Assembly (NCBI GenBank): GCA_963792895.1 | Contig: CAWBYA010000003.1 | Coordinates: 310,001-374,000, forward strand | Length of the DNA: 64,000 nucleotides | Source: UBA6912 sp963792895 | Lineage (GTDB): Bacteria > Actinomycetota > Acidimicrobiia > Spongiisociales > UBA5794 | Direction: 5' to 3' | Shown: one piece after another, positions 9,019 through 18,906 of the stretch | Layout: each line of letters begins with the position of its first letter | Position numbering within the stretch: the first letter of the stretch is position 1 | Notes under the pieces: generated by a model | What the model was told of the DNA's origin: nothing | What the model saw: the letters and a program-made list of their open reading frames with translations, nothing else | The model's database searches: none | Made by a program: the position numbers and the translations under genes

Positions 9019-10093
9019 CGAGAACCTCCCGGTAGATGGATTCCATCGTACGCACCATGGCTTCCAAGCTGTAGTCGCGCTCGACCACCTTGCGGCCCGC
9101 AGCAGCGAGTGACGCGGCACGGTCGCGATCGTGGAGGAGCTCTGCGATCCCGTCCGCGAGCGCTCGGGGCGCCCGCGGTGGCACGAGGAGGCCCGTGACG
9201 TCGTGCTGGACGATGGCGGGCACCCCGCCCACCGATGTGGCAACCACGGGACGTTCGAGTGCCATCGCCTCGAGGACGGATACGGGGAGACCCTCGAAGT
9301 CAGACGGATTGGTGAACACGTCGCATGCGGCGACGAAGGCGAGCGCGTCCTCGCGTCTGCCGAGGAACGTGAGATGCTCGGCCACACCAGCATCACGCGC
9401 CATCGACCGAACCCGATCGAGGTCACCTTGGCTCTTCTCGCCGCCGATCGACACCACCCGAACGTCGGCGACCCGTTGCGTCAGCGACTCGACTGCGGCA
9501 ACGAGGTTGGCGTGGCCCTTGTGGGGTCGGATGTTGCCGACATGAACGACCAGCGGCGTTGTGGTGTCGATGCCGAGCTCCCGCCGTGCCGCGGCTGCGG
9601 CAGCCGGCTCGACTTCGCAGGCGACTCCGTTGGAGACGACCCTCGCTTCCGGGCCTGGATAGCCGGCGATCGACTCGGCCACCGCCGCCGAGACCGCAGT
9701 GACGGCGGCGTTGCGGCGGTAGGTGATGCGATTGGCGAGTCGCACAGGAGGGCGATATGAGGTCGCAACGTTGTGCTCCGTGTAGACGACCGGCACGGGC
9801 GACACCAGCCGGGCGACCGCTCCCATGGCGGGCAGGTGGGCGTGCATCACGGATGCGCCGACGTTGGTGGCGTGGCTGCGGAGTCGCCACCAAGAGGAGG
9901 GGGTCATGCCTCGGTCGGTCCCGATGCACTCCACAGGGATTCCGAGCGAGCGGATCGGCTCGACGAGTTGGTCCTTCCACGGCAGGGCGTAGGCCACCCT
10001 GTAGTCGAACCGATCACGGTCCCACAGACGCGCGCTCTCCGCTATGAGCTTCTCGGCCCCACCGATACCCAGGCCTTTGACGGTCACGAGCAC
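9011..10093 (-). CDS. glycosyltransferase family 4
   Basis: A 360-residue GT4 enzyme. It starts with the classic VKGLGIGGAEKL loop, followed by MHAHLPAMGA, VYTEHNVATSY, VVSNGVACEVE, VVHVGNIRPHKGHANLV and the EX7E motif in SDFEGLPVSVLEAMALERP. The start is the GTG at 10093; an in-frame stop lies seven codons upstream, so it cannot begin much earlier. No convincing ribosome site precedes it. It leads the minus-strand trio and is divergent from the CapD-type gene, with 349 bases between that should hold both promoters. Confidence 0.9.
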   Translation of the reverse strand: MLVTVKGLGIGGAEKLIAESARLWDRDRFDYRVAYALPWKDQLVEPIRSLGIPVECIGTDRGMTPSSWWRLRSHATNVGASVMHAHLPAMGAVARLVSPVPVVYTEHNVATSYRPPVRLANRITYRRNAAVTAVSAAVAESIAGYPGPEARVVSNGVACEVEPAAAAAARRELGIDTTTPLVVHVGNIRPHKGHANLVAAVESLTQRVADVRVVSIGGEKSQGDLDRVRSMARDAGVAEHLTFLGRREDALAFVAACDVFTNPSDFEGLPVSVLEAMALERPVVATSVGGVPAIVQHDVTGLLVPPRAPRALADGIAELLHDRDRAASLAAAGRKVVERDYSLEAMVRTMESIYREVLDA

Positions 10094-10442
10094 CGTCGGA
10101 CAGCGACGACCTCACGGGCGGGCGTCCATTGGTGCTGGGTTGGCGCATGTGGGCGCGATCATCACTGAATCCCCCTCGATCCGGGCACGTGCAAGCCCCT
10201 GTGGCGAAGGTACCACGATGCGCACCGATGGGGGCTGAGGGGGCGTAGGCCGACCGACTCAATTCGGGAACCTGGCCCGAAATAGGGTGTCCGCAAGTTG
10301 GCGTTGCCGTTACAGTCGACGTGGTCGGTGCGCCTGCTTCGTTCGGTGGCCGGCTTGGAATGCCGAAGGTATGAACAGGGGGAATGCCCGATCCGCTCCG
10401 GGGCCAGGAGTGGTGAGGTGTTCGCAGCGTTTGGGGGACACG
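10094..10442. other. divergent intergenic region
   Basis: This 349-base gap separates two divergent glycan operons. No conserved protein is encoded in any frame. Promoters for both directions must lie here or nearby, but I could not find a -35/-10 pair convincing enough to mark. The stretch ends with a strong TTGGGGGACACG ribosome site for the downstream gene. Confidence 0.6.
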
Positions 10443-12386
10443 ATGCAGCCGCACGAACCACACCAAGTGGAAGGCCACCAGCCATCCTGGCGGATGGCGC
10501 TCGCGCAGAGCGCGGCGCGCGTCCGCGCCGACGTCTCGTTTGCGCTCGTCGACGCCTTCATCATCTCGATGGCCTACGTGGCAGGGCTCGTGGCCCGGTT
10601 CATGGATGGTCTCGGTGTCTCAGCGGATTGGTGGCCCTCGTTCTGGCAGATCCTGCCGATCATCGTCCTCGTTCATCTGATCGCCAACGTTGCATTCGGC
10701 ACGTATGGCCACGTGTGGGAGTACGCATCTGTCGCGGAGGCGCTCCGCGTGGCCATGGCATCGGCAACGGCGGGAATCGTCATCGTTGTGTCGCTGATCG
10801 TTGGTCGCGACGCCTTCCAGGTGGCGCAGCCGATTCCCATCTCGGTGGTCATCCTCGGCGCGATGTTCACGCTCGTGGGTATGGGCGCCATCCGCTTCCG
10901 AGCGCGCGTCTTCTCGTTCCAGCGTATGACGCAGTACGGCGCACCGGTGCGAGCGCTGATCATCGGGACGGGCCGACCCGCCGCCGTGCTCGCTCGCCAG
11001 GCACCCAACCTCGACCCTGCACTCGACGTAGTGGGTTTCCTGGACATCGACTCTGAGGGGCCGCACCCTCGCCGCCTGGTTGGTCGGCCGGTCTGGGCAG
11101 GCGTTGAGCGAGTTCCCGATCTCGTGCACACGTATCGCCTCGATCAGGTGATCGTGGCTGCCACGACCGGGGAATCGACACTGCGCGACCTCGTGGACGT
11201 GTGTCTCAGGGTGGACGTCGCCCTTCGGATCGTGCCGAACCTCAACGCGCTGCTGAAGGGGAACGCAGCCGAGAGCATCCGCAACATCGAGCTGTCCGAC
11301 CTTCTGCCGCGGGCCACGGTGCAAACGGATCTCTCCCCGGTTGCGTCCATGTTGTCCGGTCGTCGCATACTGGTCACCGGCGCCGGTGGCTCGATCGGGT
11401 CTGAGATCGTCAGCCAGTGCATCGCCTTCGATGACGTCCAAGTGACTGCCCTCGACAACGACGAGACGCATCTGCACGACGGCCTTGCGATGTGGCGTGC
11501 ATCGGGTGTCGAGCCCGATACCGTTCTCTGCGACATTCGCGACCGGGCGAGTCTCGAGAGCGTCTTCGAAGAGGTGCAGCCGGAGGTCGTGTTCCACGCC
11601 GCTGCGCACAAGCACGTGCCCATCCTCGAGCAGTGGCCCGCGGAGGCAGTGAAGACCAATGTGCTGGGCACGGCCAACCTCCTGGCTGCGGTCGAGAAGT
11701 TCGGCGTCGATCGGTTCGTGCTCATCTCGACAGACAAGGCGGTCGATCCTTCCAGTGTCATGGGCGCCACCAAGCGAGTGGCCGAGATGCTCACGCAATC
11801 CGCCGCAGCTCGGGCCGCCAACGGCACGATCTACACGGCCGTGCGATTCGGCAACGTTCTCGGCAGTCGCGGCAGCGTTGTCCCGACCTTCATGGCGCAG
11901 ATCCAGGCGGGCGGGCCGGTCACGGTCACAGACCCGCGGATGACTCGCTACTTCATGACGGTATCCGAGGCCGTCCAGCTCGTTCTCCAGTCGGGCGCTC
12001 TCGCCGCAGGCGGGGAGGTCTTCGTGCTCGACATGGGCGAACCGGTGCGCATCATGGATCTCGCCTCGCGTCTCATCCGGTTGTCCGGGCTCGTGCCGGG
12101 ACGCGACATCCACGTCGACATCACCGGAATGCGGCCAGGCGAGAAACTCGAAGAAGTTCTGTCAGACGGGCCGCTGAGCGCAAGCAAGCATCCGAAGATC
12201 AACAAGGCGTCGATTGGCTTCCCGGACTACGCAATCCTGCTCGACGAATTGGATCAGCTCAGAGATCTGGCAGACTCGGGCCAGCGCGACGAGGTGGCGG
12301 CTGCCGTTCACCGAGTCGCCCACAGCGGGAACATCCGTGTTGCCGAGACAACTGGAACCCTGAGAGACGCCGTCACATGGAGTTGA
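10443..12386 (+). CDS. CapD/WbpM-type nucleotide-sugar 4,6-dehydratase, membrane-bound
   Basis: A 647-residue protein. Residues about 25-170 contain four membrane helices; a first nucleotide-binding domain follows (ALIIGTGRPAAVLAR). The C-terminal half is an extended short-chain dehydrogenase with LVTGAGGSIGSEI, AAAHKHVPILE, STDKAVDPSSVMGATKR and VRFGNVLGSRGSVVP. In this family the usual catalytic Tyr of YxxxK is replaced by Met (MGATK here), as in WbpM, CapD and PglF enzymes. These make UDP-4-keto-6-deoxy sugars, usually from UDP-GlcNAc. The GGGGGA ribosome site at 10433 fixes the ATG at 10443. It should supply a deoxy-amino-sugar precursor for the cluster. Confidence 0.93.
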   Translation: MQPHEPHQVEGHQPSWRMALAQSAARVRADVSFALVDAFIISMAYVAGLVARFMDGLGVSADWWPSFWQILPIIVLVHLIANVAFGTYGHVWEYASVAEALRVAMASATAGIVIVVSLIVGRDAFQVAQPIPISVVILGAMFTLVGMGAIRFRARVFSFQRMTQYGAPVRALIIGTGRPAAVLARQAPNLDPALDVVGFLDIDSEGPHPRRLVGRPVWAGVERVPDLVHTYRLDQVIVAATTGESTLRDLVDVCLRVDVALRIVPNLNALLKGNAAESIRNIELSDLLPRATVQTDLSPVASMLSGRRILVTGAGGSIGSEIVSQCIAFDDVQVTALDNDETHLHDGLAMWRASGVEPDTVLCDIRDRASLESVFEEVQPEVVFHAAAHKHVPILEQWPAEAVKTNVLGTANLLAAVEKFGVDRFVLISTDKAVDPSSVMGATKRVAEMLTQSAAARAANGTIYTAVRFGNVLGSRGSVVPTFMAQIQAGGPVTVTDPRMTRYFMTVSEAVQLVLQSGALAAGGEVFVLDMGEPVRIMDLASRLIRLSGLVPGRDIHVDITGMRPGEKLEEVLSDGPLSASKHPKINKASIGFPDYAILLDELDQLRDLADSGQRDEVAAAVHRVAHSGNIRVAETTGTLRDAVTWS

Positions 12387-12390
12387 AACC

Positions 12391-14269
12391 TTGGATCTGA
12401 GCCGGCTGCGCCGCATGGTGCGGGCCCGGTGGTGGCTGATCGTTGTGATGGCCGTCATCGGGCTCGGTTCTGCGTATGCATTCACCAACTATCAGAACGG
12501 CAACATCGAGCCGCGTCATCGGGCCATTGCCAGCATCGAGTTCATCGTTGCCGGGGAGGAGGAGGTGGCACCGGCATCGCCCGGTCGTGGCGGTTCCGCG
12601 CCCACGCCTCAGCGCTGCGTCCGATCTCGTCACGCAGGCCGAAGAGGTGGCAAACGAGATCAACGCCACGCTGCTCGAGCAGCCCAACATCGCCATCAAG
12701 GCCGACACCACCCTCGGCGTGCTGTCGTTCACGGCCACCGCGCCGTCGCCCGAGCTCGCCGAAGAGATCGTCATCGAGATGAGGGACAACTACCTCGCGG
12801 TCGATCCCACGGCAATCGACGTCGATGCCGAGATCGCCGTGCTCGTCGCCGAGGCTGCGGACATCCAGGATCGTCTCTCCGAGCTCGACGAGCCTCCCGC
12901 TGCGGAGCCTCCGGAGATCCCGGTTGCCGACCAAGCGAAGATCGACGTGCTTGGAAGCCAGATCGCCGCTGCAACCGGAGACGTCGGTCTGCTCGAAGAC
13001 GACCTCGCGGCCGCTGATGACGACGACGCGAAGGCAGAGATCCAGGCGCAGATCGATGCGGTCATAGACAGGGTTGCCGATCTGAAGCAGCAAGTTGCAG
13101 ATCTGACGCCGCCTGAGCCCGAGCCCATCGAGTTCGCTCTGACGGCGGCAGAAGAGCTCGAGCAGACAGCGCTCGAGACTCGCATGACGGCGATCAGCGC
13201 CGAGTACCAGAGTCTTCTCGATGTTGCCTCGTCAGGCGACCGCCTCAATCTCCCCGAGATCGTCGTGACGGATGAGACGCCGTCGGCTGCCGACCTGACG
13301 ATCGCAGCGCTGATCGGATTGCTCGGCGGTGCCGTCGCCGGGCTGGCCGTGCTCATCTTCATCGACAGGGTCCAGGGCACGGTGTGGACGGCCAAGGACA
13401 TGGCTCAGGTGCCCATCCTCGCCGAGGTACCCCAGCACGGATCCCGTGTTGAGCTTCGCCCCAGGCGTTACCAAGCCCTCAGACAGAAGTCGGTGCAGTC
13501 GGTGCGATCCGCGGTACTCGGCTTGTATCACGCCGCCGGACCGGCGTCGATCGGGTTCACGGGTCTCGGCACGTCTGAGGAGAGCGTCAGCGAGTTGGTC
13601 CTCGACGTTGCGAGCAGCCTCGGTGGCGTTGGCCGCTCCGTGCTCGTCGTCGATGGCCAGCTGCTCGGCCTGCCTGCTTTTCGTTCCAGCGTGGGCGGGG
13701 GCTCGACGCTCGCCGATCTCGTAGCGCAGGACGCAGACGCTGTTTCCCTTTCGGCTCGGGTGTCCGGAGTTCTCGACGGATGCGTCGAATACGCACCGAA
13801 CCTGAAGGTCCTGCCCGGCGACCCGCGCACGGTGGACGCCGTTGACGTTCTCGCCAGCAAGTCGTTCGCGATGCTGACCGAGCAGGCGCTGCAGCGCTAC
13901 GACGTCGTGATGGTGGTTGGACCTTCTGCTCTGTCGCCATTCGCCTATGTCATGGCCGGCTTGGTCTCGTCGTACGTTGTCGTTTCCACGGTCGGCAGAA
14001 CGCGCCAGCAGCACATCGCGCAGCTGGCCAAGCAATTCGCGGGGAGCCGCAGCCGGCTCATCGGCGCAGTGTTGCTCGGTATCAAGCCCCGTCGCGGCTG
14101 GGTCCCGGCGAGCGACCTGAGCCGCGCAGCGGCCGAACAGGCTGCTGCTGCGGCAGCTCAACCTGTTGGAGTCGCTGCGGGCGCAAACGAGGAAGAAGCC
14201 GAGCAGGGTTTGCTCGACCGGCTGGGGCAGTCGCTCGCGTCTCTCGCCGGTGACAAGACAGACCAGTAG
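12391..14269 (+). CDS. Wzz-type chain-length protein with degenerate BY-kinase-like domain (frameshifted)
   Basis: The TTG start at 12391 lies 8 bases behind GGAG. The N-terminus has one helix (residues about 11-30, RARWWLIVVMAVIGLGSAYAF) entering a periplasmic Wzz-type domain. The frame breaks near 12605 and continues (RLSAASDLVTQAEEVAN) through a Glu/Ala-rich coiled region and a second helix (LTIAALIGLLGGAVAGLAVLIF). The cytoplasmic part resembles CpsD/Wzc tyrosine kinases, but the Walker A position reads GLGTSEESVSE, lacking the Lys-Ser/Thr pair. The Walker A' region is VVDGQLLG, and no Tyr cluster ends the protein. It therefore probably regulates chain length without kinase activity. It follows the CapD-type gene by four bases. 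Confidence 0.8.
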
Positions 14270-14295
14270 GCCTGCTGGCCCGTAGGGGGAGACAG

Positions 14296-15226
14296 ATGGC
14301 GCGCATCATGGATCGACTGCGGCACGACGCCGCCGACCGTCTGAAGACGATCACGCCGCTGCCGCTTCGCCGTGCGTTGGTCAAGGCTCGCCTTGCGGCT
14401 CGGAGCCGAACGGCGAGATTTCGAACGCTCCCTGACGTCCTGATCATCGGTGCGCAGCGGTCGGGGACGAGCTCGCTGTACAAGTACCTCGGGCGTCATC
14501 CCAGCGTGGCGCCATCCCTTCGCAAGGAGATCGAGTACTTCTCGGTCGACTATCCAAAGGGCGAGCTGTGGTACCGAGCGCATTTTCCGCTGGCCTTTCG
14601 ACGCAGACTGGCCTCCGCCACCCGAAGACCTTTCGTCACCTTCGAGGCGACCCCGGACTATCTCTTCGATCCTCGGTGCGCCGCGGCGGGCGCATCAGCT
14701 CGTGCCTGGAGCCAAGCTCGTTGTGATGTTGCGCGACCCTGCAGAGCGAGCCGTATCGCACTACCACCACAGCGTGCGCAACGGCTTGGAGGACCTGGAC
14801 ATCGAGACTGCTTTCCAGAAGGAGGACGAGCGGCTCGAGGGCGAGATCGAGCGTGCGCTCGACGACCCTGGGTACGCGGCGCTGGCGCTCAGGAGGTTCT
14901 CGTACACGGCGCGCGGCATGTACGCCGAGCAGATCGAGCGGTGGCTCGAGCACTACCCCAGGGACCAGCTCCTCGTCGTGCGCAGCGCGGATCTCTTCTC
15001 GAGCCCGGCGGCCACGTTCGACCGGATCCTCGACTTCATCGGCTTGCCCAGCTGGCATCCGCCCGAGTTCCGCAACTACAGCTACGTCAACGCGTTCGAC
15101 GGCGACTACCCAGAGCCGCCCCCTTCCGTGCGCGACTATCTGCGGGAACGGTTCGAGAAACCGAATGCACAGCTCGTCGCGATACTCGGGGAGGAGTTTC
15201 GGTGGGACGCGCAAACGGCGCGCTGA
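14296..15226 (+). CDS. sulfotransferase (PAPS-dependent, frameshifted)
   Basis: A sulfotransferase with the 5'-phosphosulfate loop GAQRSGTSSLYKYL near residue 50 and, after a frame break at about 14678, the 3'-phosphate motif VVMLRDPAERAVSHYHH. The family residues for carbohydrate sulfotransferases follow (RGMYAEQIERWLEHYPRDQ, VVRSADLFSSP). The two halves join exactly at DPR/APRRAHQL, so a single indel separates them. The GGGGGAGA ribosome site at 14286 supports the ATG at 14296. It should transfer sulfate from PAPS to a sugar hydroxyl or amine. It lies after the chain-length gene and overlaps the deacetylase gene by 25 bases. Confidence 0.85.
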
Positions 15227-16017
15227 AGACAGCGGCCCGCACGGCCTCCAAGGTCGTCTTCAGCGCCGCCGATCCCTTTTTCGGCGGTTTCCCCGGGCCA
15301 CGAATCCTCATCTACCACCAGGTCGAGGCCGGGCTCGGCCGCCAGATGGAGGTCACGAAGGACGCCTTCATCGCACAGCTCGAGTGGCTCGACCAGCACG
15401 GGGTGATAGTCGATCTCGATTCGGCGGTTGCGGCTCGCGGGTCGGCGCACGCCGAGCGTCGGTTCGTCCTCACGTTCGATGACGGCTACGACGACTTCTA
15501 TCGGAACGGCTATCCCGAGCTCGTGCGGCGCAACATGCCATTCGTCCTCTATCTCACCACGGGTCCCGTGGAGACAAGACGCCCCCTCTTCCCTGGTGGG
15601 CAGGCCGAGCCCCTGACCTGGGACCAGGTGAGCGACATGGCGGAGAGCGGTCTGATGACGCTCGGGGCGCACACCCACACCCACCTCGACGTTCGAGCAG
15701 CGAGCCGTGCCGAGATCGAGGACGAGCTCGGCCGCAGCGATGCCCTCATTCTGTCGCGCACCGGTATCGCTCCCCGCCACTTCGCCTACCCATGGGGCTA
15801 TTGGTCCGCGGCGGCCGACACGCCGGTGCGGAGTCGCTACTCCACCGCCACGCTCGGGACGGGCAGCCCAATCACCGCAGCCACCGACCCGATGCTCCTC
15901 AACCGAGTCGCGGTGCAACTCAGCGACGGCGTGTTCTTCTTCACGCGCAAGATGCGGACGGGGATGCAGCTAGAAGACCGCGTTCGCCGCCGGCTCGCCG
16001 GGTACCGTGGGCCATGA
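15202..16017 (+). CDS. polysaccharide deacetylase (CE4 / NodB fold)
   Basis: A 271-residue NodB-fold protein. It has RILIYHQV near the start and motif 1 as VLTFDDGYDDFY, with both Asp residues of the metal site. Motif 2 is LGAHTHTHLD, giving the His pair, and the late motif is HFAYPWGYW. It would remove acetyl groups from amino sugars in the glycan or its lipid-linked precursor; no signal peptide is obvious. The GTG start at 15202 follows GGGGAGGAG and overlaps the end of the sulfotransferase. Deacetylation followed by N-sulfation or re-acylation would fit the neighbouring enzymes, but this is inference. The gene converges with the next one. Confidence 0.88.
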   Translation: MGRANGALKTAARTASKVVFSAADPFFGGFPGPRILIYHQVEAGLGRQMEVTKDAFIAQLEWLDQHGVIVDLDSAVAARGSAHAERRFVLTFDDGYDDFYRNGYPELVRRNMPFVLYLTTGPVETRRPLFPGGQAEPLTWDQVSDMAESGLMTLGAHTHTHLDVRAASRAEIEDELGRSDALILSRTGIAPRHFAYPWGYWSAAADTPVRSRYSTATLGTGSPITAATDPMLLNRVAVQLSDGVFFFTRKMRTGMQLEDRVRRRLAGYRGP

Positions 16018-16040
16018 CTCGAATCGGTGAGTCTGGCGGC

Positions 16041-17720
16041 TCAGCCGCGCAGCTTGCGTAGCCTCGACGTGAGCTCTCGACGCATTGCGTGCCAGATGAA
16101 TGCATCGCGGCGTCCGTCCACCATCGTCACGTTCCCGACCGCCGAGAGCGTGTGCAATCCCTTGCGGTAGCGTCCGGTGGTTGGCGGAGCGACCCGGGCA
16201 ACGACCGTCTCGGCAAATCGGGTCGGGGTCAAGACGTCGATGCGGGTGAGGCTCACGCCGCCCCCGTAGCTCACGGATGCGTCCTGGGCAGGGCGATACA
16301 TCGTGCCGTCCTTCACGAACGGAGTTCCTGCCGGTCGAGCCGAGCGCACATCGGTCTTGACGGGGTTGAGCTCGTGTGGCGCCCACGGTCCTTCGAGCGA
16401 CTCGGCCCAGAAGACGTGCAGCTTCGAGTTCGATTCTTCCCGGTGGTCGGTGCAGAAGAGCCACCAGCGCTCGTCATGGTGGAACACGGTTGCGTCGAGT
16501 GCTGCGAAGTCGTCGACCAGCGAAGTCACCAGCTCCCACTCGTCGGGGAACTTCACGGCGCGGTAGAGGCGGACGGCGCGCGCCTGATACGTCTCCGGCA
16601 CGCAGTAGATGTCGTCGCCATCCCGGAACATGAACGGATATGAGGAGTGAACCCCAGTGTCCAGCACAACTCGGGGGTGGCCGCCGCCGGCGAGGTCGAT
16701 CGCAGAGATCACCCCGCGGTGCGCCGCGTAGTCGTAGTCCTCGGCCAGAACGATGGTCCGGCCATCGCTCTCCATGGCGAACGGATCCGCGAGGTATCGC
16801 GGCCCGGACACCTCGTCCAGCCACCGGATTGGGGGGGTACCGTCGAGAAAGGCGGTGATGGGAGCATCGGCTACCCCAATCGTCCACTTCGCCGCCGAGA
16901 CGACGCCGCGCACCTGAGCCCACACGAAAGCGGCCGCCTGGCGGAGCAGAAAGCGCAGCATCGTGATGTTCGTGGGGTCGTAGCGAATCGGTGCTTCGGT
17001 CTTCGAGGGTGGCGCCTCGAGCGCGGCCGTGTCGCCGAGCTGGATCTGGCGTATCACGATCGAGGGCCAGACCGCGCTGCCGAGAAAGGCGTCGTCACGG
17101 GTGCGGCGGTAAGAGGCCGGCGTCGTCCTGAAGAAGCCTCGGTGGAGGACGACCCCGCCGTCCAATCGTTCGGTCAACCGTTGGAGAATGGCCCCAACGA
17201 CGGGCCGGCCCTCGACGAGCTCCCAGAAGCCTGGCGGTCGTCCCCGGAACTCTCGCTCGTCACCGTGATGAAAGGACCACACGCCGTAGCGGGCTGCGGT
17301 GAGGATCCCACCCTTGATGATCCCAAAGCTGAATCGAAGGATGACGTCGAGATCGTGACGGCGGATCACATCGAGATCCCTGTCGGTGAGTCGCTCGCCG
17401 AATCTGCCGACGGGCTCCGTCCGGCACCGGATCTCCGGCACGCCGGCGAGCTCGGAGCTGAGGTCGACGCTGCGTGAAGCCCACGATCGCCGCTCGATGA
17501 AGGCCTTGTTGAACATCGTCCAGAGGAGGTGCGAGCGGTCGCGCAACCTGGCCAGCTTGCTTGGGCCGCCGGCGGCGTCGCGAACTATCAGCAGCGAGAT
17601 CTGCGCGCCCGGAACGGCCGACATGCTGCGCAGGGCGGACGCCTGCCACGCCGGAAACCGTCTTCCGTTGCACATGACGCCGATGTGAATGGGTCGAGGG
17701 ACCCCCTGCGATGCCTCCAT
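16041..17720 (-). CDS. formyltransferase-like domain fused to a GIPC-transferase-type beta-propeller domain
   Basis: About 559 residues. Residues 10-220 resemble the methionyl-tRNA/sugar formyltransferase fold: a start IHIGVMCNGRRFPAW, the middle LRFSFGIIKGGIL and GVWSFHHGDEREFRGRPPGFWEL, then GAILQRL and GGVVLHRG. Residues about 270-550 match the five-bladed propeller domain found in glucosamine inositolphosphorylceramide transferases and relatives: RYLADPFAMESDG, SYPFMFRDGDDIYCVPE, LDATVFHHDERWWLFCT and GPWAPHELNP. A formyl (or acyl) transfer linked to a sugar-binding propeller would suit glycan decoration. I chose ATG 17720, behind a TATCTT box (leaderless); ATG 17741 is an alternative. 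Confidence 0.72.
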   Translation of the reverse strand: MEASQGVPRPIHIGVMCNGRRFPAWQASALRSMSAVPGAQISLLIVRDAAGGPSKLARLRDRSHLLWTMFNKAFIERRSWASRSVDLSSELAGVPEIRCRTEPVGRFGERLTDRDLDVIRRHDLDVILRFSFGIIKGGILTAARYGVWSFHHGDEREFRGRPPGFWELVEGRPVVGAILQRLTERLDGGVVLHRGFFRTTPASYRRTRDDAFLGSAVWPSIVIRQIQLGDTAALEAPPSKTEAPIRYDPTNITMLRFLLRQAAAFVWAQVRGVVSAAKWTIGVADAPITAFLDGTPPIRWLDEVSGPRYLADPFAMESDGRTIVLAEDYDYAAHRGVISAIDLAGGGHPRVVLDTGVHSSYPFMFRDGDDIYCVPETYQARAVRLYRAVKFPDEWELVTSLVDDFAALDATVFHHDERWWLFCTDHREESNSKLHVFWAESLEGPWAPHELNPVKTDVRSARPAGTPFVKDGTMYRPAQDASVSYGGGVSLTRIDVLTPTRFAETVVARVAPPTTGRYRKGLHTLSAVGNVTMVDGRRDAFIWHAMRRELTSRLRKLRG

Positions 17721-17757
17721 GGGCCGGTAAGATACCCGCATTGTCCAGTGGGGGAAC

Positions 17758-18906
17758 ATGGGTAGGAAGTACCTCTTCGTCATCAACTCGTTTCTCGCGG
17801 GCGGTGCCGAGCGCTCGCTCCTCGAGTTGCTGCCCTGTCTCGTCGACTCCGGCGTGACTCCGATGATCGCGTGCTTGAACTACCGCGAGGTCGGCTTCGA
17901 GGAGGACGTTCGCGCCGCAGGGTATGACGTACGGCTCCTGTCCGGCCGGGGCCGCATGGCCAAGATCCGCTCGTTGCGTCGCATCATCAAGCAAGAGCGC
18001 CCCGACCTCGTCTACACGTCGCTTTTCGACGCCGATCTCGCCGGGCGCATCGCTGCGATTGGTGTAGACGTTCCCGTCATCTCCAACCTCGCCAACACGG
18101 CCTACGACCCTGCCCGCCTGGCTGATCCGAACATCGATGCCAGGCGCCTCAAGCTGGTGCAACTCGTCGACGGCTGGACGTCGCGCCACTTGACCGATCA
18201 CTTCCACGCCGTGAGCCAGGCGGTGAAGGACTCGACGGTGGCAACGCTCAAGGTCGATCCCCGCCGCATCACGGTGGTGAAACGGGGAAGGGACGACCAT
18301 CGGCTCGGCCATCGCACTGCCGACCGTCGTTCGGCCGCACGGGCGTCGCTCGGGCTCGACGCCAACGCAGAGGTCGTCGCAACGGTTGGGCGCCAGGAGT
18401 ATCAGAAGGGGCATCGCTATCTCATCGAAGCATTTGCAGGTGTGGTGGCAGACCGCCCAGACGCCCGGTTGCTGATTGCCGGCCGTGAAGGTCATGCAAC
18501 CACCCAACTGAAGGCCTTGGTGTCCGCACACGGGCTCGAAGACTCCATCTCCCTCCTCGGCCATCGAACGGACGTGCCGGAGATACTCGCCGCCGCGGAC
18601 GTCTTCGTCTTCCCGTCCCTCTACGAAGGCCTCGGCGGCGCACTCATCGAAGCGATGGCGCTCGAGCTCCCCATCATTGCGTCCGACCTTCCGGCCCACC
18701 GAGAGGTGGTGCGGCAGGGTGACAACGCCGACCTCGTACCACCGGGAGACGTGGCGGCGCTGCAGGCAGCCATCACCGAACTGCTCGGCGATGGCGAGCG
18801 GCGACTTCGGTACGGCCACCGGTCCCGGGAGTTGTTCGATGCCGAATTCCACGTCGAGGACGCCACCGACAAGATGGTTGCGATGCTGTCGCGAGTTGCC
18901 GGCTGA
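17758..18906 (+). CDS. glycosyltransferase family 4
   Basis: A 382-residue GT4 enzyme. It starts with FVINSFLAGGAERSLLELL and has YTSLFDADLAGRIA, FHAVSQAVKDS, ATVGRQEYQKGHRYLIEA, the LLGHRTDVPE turn and the EX7E motif in SLYEGLGGALIEAMALE. The donor is unknown. GTGGGGGAAC gives a strong ribosome site immediately before the ATG at 17758. The gene is divergent from the formyltransferase-like gene with only a few dozen bases between, so both promoters must be compact. Its stop overlaps the next start by one base. Confidence 0.9.
   Translation: MGRKYLFVINSFLAGGAERSLLELLPCLVDSGVTPMIACLNYREVGFEEDVRAAGYDVRLLSGRGRMAKIRSLRRIIKQERPDLVYTSLFDADLAGRIAAIGVDVPVISNLANTAYDPARLADPNIDARRLKLVQLVDGWTSRHLTDHFHAVSQAVKDSTVATLKVDPRRITVVKRGRDDHRLGHRTADRRSAARASLGLDANAEVVATVGRQEYQKGHRYLIEAFAGVVADRPDARLLIAGREGHATTQLKALVSAHGLEDSISLLGHRTDVPEILAAADVFVFPSLYEGLGGALIEAMALELPIIASDLPAHREVVRQGDNADLVPPGDVAALQAAITELLGDGERRLRYGHRSRELFDAEFHVEDATDKMVAMLSRVAG

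Noticed and set aside
10620..12113. 497-codon open frame on the minus strand
   Set aside because: Antisense to the CapD/WbpM-type gene with all its motifs; no support.
17260..18852. 530-codon open frame on the minus strand
   Set aside because: Antisense to a clear GT4 glycosyltransferase and the end of the formyltransferase-like gene; composition is typical of shadow frames.
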